A DNA stretch of 64,000 nt from Tessaracoccus sp. MC1679 (lineage in GTDB: Bacteria > Actinomycetota > Actinomycetes > Propionibacteriales > Propionibacteriaceae): the NCBI RefSeq assembly GCF_014164775.1, contig NZ_JACJGB010000002.1, forward strand, positions 62,001 through 126,000, read 5' to 3'. The position numbers and the translations under genes are program-made. The notes under the pieces are model-generated. The model made no database searches and was not told where the DNA came from. It saw nothing but the letters and a program-made list of their open reading frames with translations. This document shows, in pieces, positions 36,784-45,430 of this stretch. Positions within the stretch are counted from its first letter, which is position 1. Every line of letters begins with the position of its first letter.

Positions 36784-37799
36784 CCTCCGATGGCGCTCAT
36801 CGTGCGGGCGGGCTGGACGAACCCGATGTCATCGATGCCGTGGGCCCGCGACTTTGTTGCGTGGGCGCCCGCCCAGGCCGCGACGATGTCGTCGTCCGAG
36901 CCGCCCCCGCGCAGGATTGCGCGCAGGTCCGTCTCCGTCCTGGAGAAGAGGCAGTTGCGGACCTGACCGTCCGAGGTGAGCCGCGTCCGGTCGCAGGCGG
37001 CGCAGAAGGGGTTGGTCACCGAGGCGATCACGCCGACGGTGCCGCCCGGCTGCTCGGCGTCCGGGTCCACCCGCCAGAGCTCCGCGGGGGCCGCGCCTCG
37101 GGGCTCGTCCAGCGGGGTGAGGCGGAAGCGGGTCTCCAGCGCATCGAGGATTTCCCGGGAGGTGACCATCTGTGATCTGTCCCACTCATGCTTGGGACCG
37201 AGCGGCATCTGCTCGATGAAGCGCAGCTGGTAGCCCCTCGCCAGGCAGAACGCTGCGAGCGGCACGATGTCCGGCTCGTTCTCGCCGCGCATGATCACGG
37301 AGTTCACCTTCAGCGGGCGCAGGCCGGCGGCGTCGACGGCCTCGATACTGGTCAGCACGTCGTGCAGCCTGTCGCGGCGGGAGAGCCGGGCGTAGCGGAC
37401 GGGGTCCAGCGAGTCCAGCGAGATGTTGATCCGGTCCAGGCCGGCGGCCTTGAGCCCCGCGATGCGCTTGTCCAGGCCAAGCCCGTTGGTGGTGAGTGCC
37501 AACTCAGGGCGCCCGCCGGGACCCTCCATTGCCGACGCGGCAGCGACGATGCGCTCCAGCCCGGGCCGCAGCAGTGGCTCTCCCCCGGTGAACCGGACCC
37601 GCTCCACCCCCAGGCGCACGACGGCCACGCGGATCAGGCGCACCACCTCGTCGTCGGTGAGGGTCTCCTCGACGGGCAGCCAGGCGAGGCCCTCTGCGGG
37701 CATGCAGTAGGTGCAGCGCAGGTTGCAGCGGTCGGTCAAGGACACGCGGACGTCGCGTGCGACCCTCCCGTGGCTGTCCAGCAATCGGTGCTCCTGCAT
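36780..37799 (-). CDS. moaA: GTP 3',8-cyclase
   Basis: Radical SAM enzyme starting molybdopterin synthesis from GTP. 339 residues with the N-terminal cluster CNLRCTYC, the C-terminal second cluster NPFCAACDRTRLTSDG...RNC, and the C-terminal Gly-Gly (MSAIGG) required for activity. ATG start; divergent from the HTH regulator across a 55-bp gap containing a nested inverted repeat. Heads the long leftward run to moeA. Confidence 0.97.
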   Translation of the reverse strand: MQEHRLLDSHGRVARDVRVSLTDRCNLRCTYCMPAEGLAWLPVEETLTDDEVVRLIRVAVVRLGVERVRFTGGEPLLRPGLERIVAAASAMEGPGGRPELALTTNGLGLDKRIAGLKAAGLDRINISLDSLDPVRYARLSRRDRLHDVLTSIEAVDAAGLRPLKVNSVIMRGENEPDIVPLAAFCLARGYQLRFIEQMPLGPKHEWDRSQMVTSREILDALETRFRLTPLDEPRGAAPAELWRVDPDAEQPGGTVGVIASVTNPFCAACDRTRLTSDGQVRNCLFSRTETDLRAILRGGGSDDDIVAAWAGAHATKSRAHGIDDIGFVQPARTMSAIGG

Positions 37800-37802
37800 G
37801 GG

Positions 37803-37843
37803 CGCATGCTACCCCGACCCGGGAGGGGTGCCCTGAGCATGCG
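37803..37843. promoter_or_regulatory. Nested inverted repeat between moaA and the HTH regulator
   Basis: Outer arms CGCATGCT (37803-37810) and AGCATGCG (37836-37843), perfect 8 bp; inner arms ACCCC (37811-37815) and GGGGT (37825-37829). It fills most of the 55-bp divergent promoter gap, so it is a good candidate binding site for the adjacent regulator, controlling itself and moaA. Confidence 0.5.
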
Positions 37844-37854
37844 AAACTGGATCA

Positions 37855-38520
37855 GTGACCAGCGAACCCCACGGGCTCGGCCCCACCCGCACGCGCGTGC
37901 TGGCGTTGCTGCAATCCGCCGCAGGCCCGGTGGCGGTCGCCGAGGTCGCGGACCAGCTGGGGCTGCACCGCAACTCCGCCAGATTCCACCTGGAAGGGCT
38001 GCGCGATGCGGGCTACGCCGTCAGCGCCGCGGCTCCGCTCGGGCAGGCAGGGCGCCCGCCGCTGCTGTTCGCCGCCACCAGCGACTCCCCCAACGTCAGC
38101 AACTCACACCTGATGGAGCTCACCGAGGTGCTGATCCAGAACTTCGTGGCCACTCTGCCGGACGGGTCGCGGCTGGCCGAGCAGGCGGGGCGCTCCTGGG
38201 GCGGTTCGATGGTCGATGACGAGCCCGAGGACACCGAACCCGTCGAGGGGCTGGTGGCTCATCTCGCCGAGCGGGGGTTCGGGACCGTCGCCGTCGGAAA
38301 CCAGCTCACCTTCACGCGCTGCCCGTTCCGGGCCGAGGTGGGCCTCAGGGAGCTCCCGATCGTGTGCGCCATCCATCAGGGCTTCGTCGACGGCTACCTC
38401 GAGGCGAGCGCGAGCGGGATGGTGGCGGGTCGGATCGACGTCGGCCCCCGGCTGTGCCACCTGGCACTCCAGCCGGATACGGGCGCCGAGCCTCGAGACG
38501 CGACCACGCCGGTGGGCTGA
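37855..38520 (+). CDS. HTH regulator with a three-cysteine C-terminal domain, possible Fe-S sensor
   Basis: 221 residues. N-terminal winged helix at about 10-55 (VADQLGLHRNSARFHLEGLR), a middle region, and a C-terminal domain with Cys156 (TRCPF), Cys171 (PIVCAIHQG) and Cys201 (RLCHLAL). The arrangement resembles SufR-like iron-sulfur regulators. Next to moaA and the nar genes, an anaerobic or nitrate-linked role like that of corynebacterial ArnR is plausible but unproven. GTG start; no clear ribosome site, possibly leaderless. Confidence 0.8.
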   Translation: MTSEPHGLGPTRTRVLALLQSAAGPVAVAEVADQLGLHRNSARFHLEGLRDAGYAVSAAAPLGQAGRPPLLFAATSDSPNVSNSHLMELTEVLIQNFVATLPDGSRLAEQAGRSWGGSMVDDEPEDTEPVEGLVAHLAERGFGTVAVGNQLTFTRCPFRAEVGLRELPIVCAIHQGFVDGYLEASASGMVAGRIDVGPRLCHLALQPDTGAEPRDATTPVG

Positions 38521-38553
38521 GCGACCCATCGGGTCGCCCGCACACCGGCGTGG
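38504..38553. terminator. Nested bidirectional terminator
   Basis: Perfect 11-bp outer arms (38504-38514 and 38543-38553) enclose a 7-bp inner hairpin GCGACCC-ATC-GGGTCGC (38521-38537). It lies between the convergent HTH regulator and malG genes; the left arm overlaps the end of the regulator coding sequence. Confidence 0.8.
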
Positions 38554-38570
38554 ATCGGTAGAGCCTTCGA

Positions 38571-39458
38571 TCAGCCCTTGACGCCACCAGCCGTGAGGCC
38601 GGAGACGATGTACTTCTGCAGGTACATGAACAAGGCGATGATCGGGATGGCCGCCAGCACGCCACCGGCCGCGAACAGCGACCACGGGGCGTTGCGCTCG
38701 TCGGAGCCCCAGACGTACAGGCCCACGGCGAGCGTGTAGTTCTCGGGCCTGGCCAGCACGATGCGGGCCAGGATGAACTCGCCGTAGGAGCCCACGAAGC
38801 TGAGCAGACCCACCACCGCGAGGATCGGCGTGACCAGGCGCATGATCATGCCCCAGAAGATCTGGGCATGCGTGGCGCCGTCGATCTTGGCGGCCTCGTC
38901 GAGTTCGATCGGGATGGTGTTGAAGAACCCGTACATCAGGAACGTGTTCGCTCCCAGCGCGCCGCCGAGGTAGATGGCGATCAACTGGAGGTGCGAACCG
39001 AGGCCGAGGAACGGGAAGATCTCCCCCAGCGTGAGCGCCAGCAGGAAGATGGCAACGAAGGCCAGCATCTGCGGGAACATCTGGATGATCAGCAGCGCGG
39101 TCAGGCTGGCGCGGCGCCCCTTGAACCGGAATCGGCTGAACGCATAGGCCGCAGCCGCGCCCATGAGGACCGTCCCGATGGCCGTCAGTCCGCTGACATA
39201 GAGCGAGTGCAGCGCCCACTTCGGATAGTCAGTGGTCATCAGCTCGGCGTAGTGCTCGGTGGTGAAGCTCGTGAAGAGCCGCAGGGAGCCCGTGATGGAT
39301 CCGTTCGTGTTGAGCGAGGCCGACAGCACGTAGAGCAGCGGGAACACGCAGTAGATGATGACGATGATCCCGAAGACGTGCCTCCAGCCGACCTCCTTCC
39401 ACCACCGGCCGCCACGAAGACGGGTGTCGTTGTCGCCGTTGGCTAGCTTCTTGGCCAT
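38571..39458 (-). CDS. malG: Maltose-type ABC transporter permease MalG
   Basis: Permease of 295 residues with six helices; the EAA loop is DEAAKIDGATHAQIFWGMIM. Two starts are possible: ATG 39458 (GAGGAG at 8 nt, preferred) or GTG 39461, both overlapping the malF stop. Last gene of malE-malF-malG and convergent with the HTH regulator. No malK in the window. Confidence 0.92.
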   Translation of the reverse strand: MAKKLANGDNDTRLRGGRWWKEVGWRHVFGIIVIIYCVFPLLYVLSASLNTNGSITGSLRLFTSFTTEHYAELMTTDYPKWALHSLYVSGLTAIGTVLMGAAAAYAFSRFRFKGRRASLTALLIIQMFPQMLAFVAIFLLALTLGEIFPFLGLGSHLQLIAIYLGGALGANTFLMYGFFNTIPIELDEAAKIDGATHAQIFWGMIMRLVTPILAVVGLLSFVGSYGEFILARIVLARPENYTLAVGLYVWGSDERNAPWSLFAAGGVLAAIPIIALFMYLQKYIVSGLTAGGVKG

Positions 39459-41032
39459 CACATGATCTCCTCAAGCTTGCGGGTCTGCCTGAATCCCAGC
39501 CAGGAGATGAAGCCGACCACCAGGAAGATGACTATCGACATGGCGCTGGCCAGGCCGTACTGCCGGTTGCCACCCTCGAAGGCGATGGCGTAGACCATCG
39601 AAATCAGGATGTCCGTCTCGCCGGCAGGCACCGGGGCACCCGGATAGTTCGGTCCGCCGCCGGTGAGCATGTAGATGAGCGAGAAGTTGTTGAAGTTGAA
39701 CGCGAAGCTCGCGATGAGCAGCGGCGCTACCGACACCAGCAGCAGGGGAAGCGTGATGCTCCAGAACCGCCTGAGCGGGCTGGCGCCGTCCATGATGCCC
39801 GCCTCCGTGAGCTCCTGGGGGATGGACTGCAGGGCGCCGGTGGTGACGAGGAACATGTAGGGGAAGCCCAGCCACAGGTTGACCCCGAGGATGGCCAGCT
39901 TGGCGAGGTTTCCGTCAGTGAACCACGGGACGCTCGCACCGCCCAGCAGGACCTGGTTGATGAAGCCGAACTCCTGGTTGAGCAGACCGCGCCACACCAG
40001 CGCGGCCAGGAAGCCAGGGAAGGCGTACGGGAGGATGAACAGGGCCCGGTAGAGGGTGCGCCCCTTGATGCGCGGGTCGTTGAACACCACCGCCAGCAGT
40101 AGCCCGAAGGCGAACGTGGTGAGCACAGACAGGATGGCGAAGGCGAACGTCCACACCAGTGAGGACAGGAACGGGCCCGCGAGCCGGGCGTCGGTGAACA
40201 TGGCGGCGAAGTTGTCGAAGCCCACGACCACGCGCCAGCCCGGTGAGAGGCTGCTTCCGTCGTCGGCGACGAACAGGCCACGGCTTGGGTCTGCCGTGTA
40301 GACCTTGCCGTCGGCGTCGGTGAACGTATCTGCGGCCTCGTCGTAGGCCAACAGCGACTTGGCGATGTAGGCCCTGGCCCCGTTGTCCGTCCTGAGCCAG
40401 CCGTCGTCCGGGTTGTCGGACACGCTCACGCGCAGGTCCAGCACCTCGTTCTGGCGCTGTTGGACGTCGGCCAGCGCGAGCACCGTGGCGTCGGGCACCT
40501 CGGTGACCCGATCACCGTCGACGACGGCATCCGGAGCGTCTGCCAGCGGGGTCTCGGCGTCGCCGATCCGGGCCTGGTCTCCCTCCACGATCGCGAAGCC
40601 GAGCTGGCCGTTGCGGTCGAAGACGGTGACCTGATACTCCGGGGTGCCCTCCACCCGGCGATCCGAGGTCTTCAGGATCTGGGTGATGGCCGGTTCCTTG
40701 GCGTCGTTGTGTCCGTCGCCGTAGTTGGTGAAGGCCACGTAGGCGGTGTTGATCATCACGTAGATCTGGAACACAGCGAGGAAGATGAGGCCGGGGACGA
40801 GGTACTTGCCGGGGATCGCGCGCTTCGAGAAGTACACGTAGTCGACGATGATCAGGGTGATGACGAGGAAGACGAGGACGCCCCACTCCTGCTGGCCGTA
40901 GCTGGCCAGGATGCCGTAGACGCCGAAAGCGTTGACAAGCATCATGAGGACGAGCTTCGCGATGAAGCCCGGGCGCGAGAGGTCCCGCGCGTGGGAGAGC
41001 CTCGGCGACTGCGATGTCGGGGAGTTGCTCAA
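39458..41032 (-). CDS. malF: Maltose-type ABC transporter permease MalF with long external loop
   Basis: 524 residues, much longer than the MalF homologue at 10231-11136. Three N-terminal helices are followed by an insert of about 160 residues (around 115-275; TSDRRVEGTPEYQVTVFDRN onward) that matches the position of the P2 loop of E. coli MalF, which contacts MalE. The EAA loop is TEAGIMDGASPLRRFWSITL. TTG start. A hairpin separates it from malE. Confidence 0.92.
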   Translation of the reverse strand: MSNSPTSQSPRLSHARDLSRPGFIAKLVLMMLVNAFGVYGILASYGQQEWGVLVFLVITLIIVDYVYFSKRAIPGKYLVPGLIFLAVFQIYVMINTAYVAFTNYGDGHNDAKEPAITQILKTSDRRVEGTPEYQVTVFDRNGQLGFAIVEGDQARIGDAETPLADAPDAVVDGDRVTEVPDATVLALADVQQRQNEVLDLRVSVSDNPDDGWLRTDNGARAYIAKSLLAYDEAADTFTDADGKVYTADPSRGLFVADDGSSLSPGWRVVVGFDNFAAMFTDARLAGPFLSSLVWTFAFAILSVLTTFAFGLLLAVVFNDPRIKGRTLYRALFILPYAFPGFLAALVWRGLLNQEFGFINQVLLGGASVPWFTDGNLAKLAILGVNLWLGFPYMFLVTTGALQSIPQELTEAGIMDGASPLRRFWSITLPLLLVSVAPLLIASFAFNFNNFSLIYMLTGGGPNYPGAPVPAGETDILISMVYAIAFEGGNRQYGLASAMSIVIFLVVGFISWLGFRQTRKLEEIM

Positions 41033-41067
41033 GGGAGTTCAACCTTCGCTTCGTTGCGGATATGGGC

Positions 41068-41103
41068 CGGAGGTTGGGCCGCCTTGGCTTCCCAACCCCC
41101 GGA
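41068..41103 (-). terminator. Hairpin between malE and malF
   Basis: 12-bp stem (41068-41079 with 41092-41103; 11 Watson-Crick pairs plus one G-U in the transcript) and a 12-nt loop, no U-tract. Placed in the 94-bp malE-malF gap, it would stop part of the transcripts or protect the malE 3' end, giving more binding protein than permease. Confidence 0.65.
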
Positions 41104-41126
41104 TGCGACCGTGTGGTCGAGAGGCG

Positions 41127-42377
41127 TCAGAACTTGGCTTCGATGTTCTTGATCATCGCGTCCCACGCCGCGGCGGGCTCGGCGTTGCCGGTGATGATGC
41201 TCACCTGCGCGCCGCCCCAGAACTCCCAGACAGCGCCCATCTCGGGGATGGACGGCATCGGCTGGCCATCCTTGCCGGCCTCGCCGAACCCGGCCAGGAC
41301 CTCGTCGGTGACGGCGTCAGCAGACTCGGTGAGCGCGGGCATGCGGCCGCCCAGCTCGAGCATCTGATCCTGGGCCTCCTTGCTCGCCATCCAGTCGAGG
41401 AATTGCGAAGCCAGCAGGGTGTTCTCGGACTTCGAGGACAGGAAGACGCCCTGCACGCCGACGAACGGCGCGGACGGCTGGCCACCGGCGGACGGGACGG
41501 GCAGCACCGTGATGTCCATGTCGGCCGCCACGAAGTCGGCGACGTACCAGGGGCCGGTGATGATGTACGGCGTCTTGCCGTCGAGGAAGGCCTGCTTGGC
41601 GGTCTCACCCTCGAGCGAGGACGAGACGACCTTCTCGGCGGCGAGCGTCTTCAGGTACTCGGCGAAGGCGAGACCCTCCGGGCCACCCATGCCGAGTTCG
41701 GCGGTGTAGTCACCGTTGGCGTCGGTCTTGAACACCGGCGCACCGAACGAGGTCTGGATCGGGTACAGGTGGTACGCGTCACCGTCGGGGCCCTGCTGGA
41801 TCACGGCGGGGAACTCGGCGCCAGCGGCGGCCTTGCCCTGCGCGATCAGCTCGTCGAACGTGGCCGGGGTGTCCTGCAGCATGGCGTTGTTGCGGACGAG
41901 CGCGATGTTCTCGATGGCGTACGGGACGCCGTAGAGCTGGCCGGCCTGGGTGAAGCCGCGGGTGGCGACCTCGTTGAAGTTGGAGACCTGGTCACCGAGC
42001 TCGACGGGGGCGATGACGCCGTTCTTGACGAGGTCGCCCGTCCAGTCGTGCGCGCCGACGATGAGGTCCGGGCCCTCGCCGGTGGGGGCCTGGGCGATGA
42101 AATCTGTCTTGACGTCGCCGGACGGCTTCTGCACGACGTCCAGGGTGACGCCGGTGGCGGCCAGGAAGGACTCGCCGATCGTCTTGAACGCGTCGATGCG
42201 GGTCTCGTCCACCCACACGGTGAGGGTGCCGGCGGCCGCGGGGGCCGAGCTCTCGGCGGGGGCGCTGCTCGAGGCCCCGTCGGTGGCGGAGGGGGAGGTG
42301 GTTGACGTGCCGCCACCACAGGCGACCAGCGTCAGAGAAAGCCCGGCCGCTGCGGCGGCGAGAAGGCTCTTGCGCAT
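41127..42377 (-). CDS. malE: Maltose/maltodextrin-binding lipoprotein MalE
   Basis: Substrate-binding protein of 416 residues. Signal peptide with lipobox LTLVACGGG, a Ser/Ala-rich linker, then a MalE-like domain (TLTVWVDETRIDAFKTIG; GPDLIVGAHDWTGDL; PYAIENIALVRN). ATG 42377 with AAGGAG at 8 nt; the frame upstream is non-coding. Faces lacI across a 287-bp gap with TTGCAA operators, so it is probably induced by maltose-type sugars. Confidence 0.93.
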   Translation of the reverse strand: MRKSLLAAAAAGLSLTLVACGGGTSTTSPSATDGASSSAPAESSAPAAAGTLTVWVDETRIDAFKTIGESFLAATGVTLDVVQKPSGDVKTDFIAQAPTGEGPDLIVGAHDWTGDLVKNGVIAPVELGDQVSNFNEVATRGFTQAGQLYGVPYAIENIALVRNNAMLQDTPATFDELIAQGKAAAGAEFPAVIQQGPDGDAYHLYPIQTSFGAPVFKTDANGDYTAELGMGGPEGLAFAEYLKTLAAEKVVSSSLEGETAKQAFLDGKTPYIITGPWYVADFVAADMDITVLPVPSAGGQPSAPFVGVQGVFLSSKSENTLLASQFLDWMASKEAQDQMLELGGRMPALTESADAVTDEVLAGFGEAGKDGQPMPSIPEMGAVWEFWGGAQVSIITGNAEPAAAWDAMIKNIEAKF

Positions 42378-42444
42378 GTGTGTAACTCCTTCGTTGTCTC
42401 GGGACGCTCCGGTGCCGACCCGATCTGCTGAGAAGCGTAACCGT

Positions 42445-42463
42445 CTTTGCAACGTTTGCAAAG
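42445..42463. promoter_or_regulatory. LacI-type operator near malE
   Basis: CTTTGCAA-CGT-TTGCAAAG, perfect 8-bp arms, 68 nt upstream of the malE start. It contains two TTGCAA hexamers (42447-42452 and 42456-42461); a third lies at 42467-42472. Expected to bind the LacI-family protein encoded next door. Confidence 0.75.
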
Positions 42464-42566
42464 TCGTTGCAATAACGGTTCGATAACAATCTGCGTCGGG
42501 AAACGTCTCCAGAGCTTCGCGACGCACGTGATGCCCTGGACTAGGTCTGCCAGTACCCGGCCCGCC

Positions 42567-42583
42567 CTGCAACGATTTGCAAG
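42567..42583. promoter_or_regulatory. LacI-type operator near lacI
   Basis: CTGCAA-CGATT-TGCAAG, similar to the malE-side site with TTGCAA at 42577-42582, 82 nt upstream of the lacI start. Probably the autoregulatory site; two sites about 120 bp apart could allow looping. Confidence 0.65.
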
Positions 42584-42664
42584 ATCATTGCTAAGTCCTC
42601 CGAATACCTGCACACTAGCCTGCGAGCACTGTTGATGTGCACGGACTCGAAGGAGAGGAGGCCC

Positions 42665-43663
42665 ATGATTCCCCCACGGGCCAAGCTGGCGGACCTAGCC
42701 GTCGCGGCAGGCGTGTCGACCGCCACAGTCTCCAGGGTCCTCAACGGCAAGCCCGGCGTGGCCGACGCCACCAGAACCTCCGTCCTGGCCACCCTTGAGC
42801 GGCTCGGCTTCGCGGCGGAGCCGGACCAGCCCTCCGGCGAGGGCCTCATCGCCGTGATGGTGCCGGAGCTCGCCAACCCGTCCTTCGCCCTGTTCGCCAA
42901 CGAGCTGGCCCTGGTGCTCACGGCGGCGGGCCGCCACATGATCATCTGCACGGCAGGGCCCGGTGGGACCAGCGAGGAGCAGTACCTCGACGCGCTGCTT
43001 GGCGTCGAGATCGCGGGCATCATCTCCGTCTCTGGCACCCCGGCGGACGCCGAAGCCTCCCCCGAGCACTACCAGCGCCTCATCGACGCCGGCGTGCCAG
43101 CGGTCTTCATCAACGGCTACAGCTCCGCCGTCGATGGCGCGTTCTTCTCGTGCTCCGACGCCGAGGCGGTGTCCATCTCGGTGGCGCACCTGCGCTCCTA
43201 CGGGCACGAGCGCATCGGCCTGGCGGTGGGGCAGCTGCGCTACATGCCGAGCCGTCGCAAGCGGGAGGCGTTCATCGGGTTGGGCCTGCCGAGCAGCTCG
43301 ACTGTGTCGACGATCTTCAGCGTCGAGGGGGGCCAGGCGGCCGCCTCGCGGCTGTTCGACGCGGGGCACACGGCCATCGTGTGCGGATCCGATGTGATGG
43401 CGTTGGGCGCCATCCGCGAAGCGCGCGCCCGGGGCCTGGACGTCCCCGGCGACGTCTCCGTGGTCGGCTACGACGACACCCCGCTGATGGCCTTCACCAG
43501 CCCCGCGCTCACCACGGTGCGCCAGCCGGTGCCGGCCATGACGAGGGCCGCCGTCGGCTCGCTGCTCACCGCGATCCGGGGCCTCCCCACCGACTCCACC
43601 GAGATGCTCTTCCACCCGGATCTCATCATCCGTCAATCGACAGGACCTCACCATGGCAGCTGA
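42665..43663 (+). CDS. LacI family transcriptional regulator of the mal genes
   Basis: 332 residues with the N-terminal LacI helix-turn-helix (KLADLAVAAGVSTATVSRVL, hinge NGKPGV) and a periplasmic-binding-like effector domain (GDVSVVGYDDTPLMAFTSPA). ATG 42665 with AGGAGG at 4 nt. Its end overlaps the downstream GH13 gene by 11 nt, so both are made together; it likely represses malEFG and itself in the absence of maltose or an isomer. Confidence 0.93.
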   Translation: MIPPRAKLADLAVAAGVSTATVSRVLNGKPGVADATRTSVLATLERLGFAAEPDQPSGEGLIAVMVPELANPSFALFANELALVLTAAGRHMIICTAGPGGTSEEQYLDALLGVEIAGIISVSGTPADAEASPEHYQRLIDAGVPAVFINGYSSAVDGAFFSCSDAEAVSISVAHLRSYGHERIGLAVGQLRYMPSRRKREAFIGLGLPSSSTVSTIFSVEGGQAAASRLFDAGHTAIVCGSDVMALGAIREARARGLDVPGDVSVVGYDDTPLMAFTSPALTTVRQPVPAMTRAAVGSLLTAIRGLPTDSTEMLFHPDLIIRQSTGPHHGS

Positions 43664-45278
43664 ATGGTGGCGCGACGCCGTCATTTACCAGATCTACCCG
43701 CGCTCGTTCGCTGACTCCACCGGCGACGGCTACGGTGACCTTCCCGGGATCATCGAGAAGATCCCGTACCTGGCCCGCCTCGGGGTGGACGCGATCTGGA
43801 TGTCCCCGTTCTACAGGTCCCCCATGGCCGACGCCGGCTACGACGTGGCCGACTACGAGGAGATCGACCCGCTCTTCGGTGACCTGTCGGACGCCGACCG
43901 CCTGATCGAGACCGCCCACGCGGCGGGGTTGCGCGTCGTCGTCGATCTGGTGCCCAATCACACCTCCGATGAGCACCGGTGGTTCAAGGCGGCGGTCGCG
44001 GCCGGGCCGGGCTCGCCCGAGCGCGACATGTACCACTTCCACGACGGGCTCGGCGAGCACGGCGAACTGCCGCCCAACAACTGGAAGTCCGTCTTCGGCG
44101 GGGCTGGCTGGACGCGCCTCACCCGGCCGGACGGCACGCCGGAGCAGTGGTATCTCCACCTCTTCGACGTGAAACAGCCGGACCTGGACTGGTCCACCGA
44201 GCGGGTGCGCGAGGCGTTCGACGGCGTGCTGCGCTTCTGGCTGGACCGGGGCGTCGACGGGTTCCGCGTGGACGTGGCCCACGGCCTGATCAAGGCCGAC
44301 GGGCTGCCGGACTTCGACGCCGAGCAGTCGATGCTGGACCTCGACGGACCCGCCGGCCCGATGTGGGACCAGGACGGCGTCCACGACGTGTACCGCCGCT
44401 GGCGCTCGGTCCTGGACTCCTACCAGGGCGACCGCTCGCTGGTGGCCGAGGCCTGGGTGGCCGACCCGAAGCGCCTGGCGCTGTACCTGCGCCCGGATGA
44501 GATGCACACCGCCTTCAACTTCCAGTTCCTGGACAGCCCATGGGATGCCGCGTCATACCGCGAGGTGATCACCTCGACGATGGCCGAAGACGAAGCCGTG
44601 GGCGCGCCCACGACCTGGGTGCTGAGCAATCACGACGTACTGCGGCACGTCAGCCGTCTCGGGCTCAAGGAGCCGGGCTCCAGCCACGAGGGCCTGGGGG
44701 CCGACGATGAGCAGCCCGACAACATCCTTGGCCTGCGCAGGGCACGCGCCGCGACCCTCATGATGCTGGCGCTTCCCGGCTCTGCCTACCTCTACCAGGG
44801 CGAGGAACTCGGACTCCCGGACCACACCACGCTGCCGGACGACCTGCGTCAGGATCCCGCGTGGTTCCGCTCCGACTTCACGAAACCGGGCCGCGACGGA
44901 TGCCGGGTTCCGATGCCCTGGGCGGCCGAGGAACCGGGTCTGGGGTTCTCGCCCACGGGGAAGACGTGGCTGCCGCAGCCCGAGTCCTATCGGGCGCTCG
45001 CCGTGGACCGGCAGGAGGACGCGCCCGGCAGCACCCTGACGATGTACCGGGCCGCCCTCGCACTCAGACGGGACAGGAGGCTGGGTGGCGGAGAGCTCGA
45101 GTGGGTTCCTGCCGGGGACTCGGTGGTGGCCTTCGACAACGGCCCGGTCCGGGTGATGACGAACGTGCTCGGCGCCCCGGTGGAGCTGCCAGAGGGTTAC
45201 GAGGTGCTGCTCTCCAGCGTGAGCCTGCGCGGCCACGTGCTGCCCACGGACACGACGGTGTGGCTCACCCGACTCTGA
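43653..45278 (+). CDS. GH13 alpha-glucosidase of the lacI-mal locus
   Basis: Cytoplasmic GH13 enzyme of 541 residues, GH13_30-like in its repeats with the operon enzyme at 13814. Catalytic residues: Asp207 (GFRVDVAH), Glu266 (VAEAWV) and Asp328 (LSNHDVLR). Val follows the nucleophile. Starts inside the last codons of lacI (11-nt overlap). It would hydrolyse the sugar brought in by MalEFG. A short GC hairpin (CCGCC-TCGGT-GGCGG) lies just after the stop. Confidence 0.93.
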   Translation: MAAEWWRDAVIYQIYPRSFADSTGDGYGDLPGIIEKIPYLARLGVDAIWMSPFYRSPMADAGYDVADYEEIDPLFGDLSDADRLIETAHAAGLRVVVDLVPNHTSDEHRWFKAAVAAGPGSPERDMYHFHDGLGEHGELPPNNWKSVFGGAGWTRLTRPDGTPEQWYLHLFDVKQPDLDWSTERVREAFDGVLRFWLDRGVDGFRVDVAHGLIKADGLPDFDAEQSMLDLDGPAGPMWDQDGVHDVYRRWRSVLDSYQGDRSLVAEAWVADPKRLALYLRPDEMHTAFNFQFLDSPWDAASYREVITSTMAEDEAVGAPTTWVLSNHDVLRHVSRLGLKEPGSSHEGLGADDEQPDNILGLRRARAATLMMLALPGSAYLYQGEELGLPDHTTLPDDLRQDPAWFRSDFTKPGRDGCRVPMPWAAEEPGLGFSPTGKTWLPQPESYRALAVDRQEDAPGSTLTMYRAALALRRDRRLGGGELEWVPAGDSVVAFDNGPVRVMTNVLGAPVELPEGYEVLLSSVSLRGHVLPTDTTVWLTRL

Positions 45279-45430
45279 GCCCGCCTCGGTGGCGGCATGC
45301 CCGGGAGGATCTCGTGCCTTGTCGCGGGCACCTTCCCCACCAGGACCCGCGTCGGAGACGGGCTCCCCTGGTGGCTATGATTACTCGCGTGTCCGCCCGC
45401 AACGGTGCGGCGGCAGATAAGGAGCCTCTG

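Noticed and set aside
45281-45295. Terminator after the third GH13 gene
   Set aside because: Only a 5-bp stem; too weak to list as a terminator.
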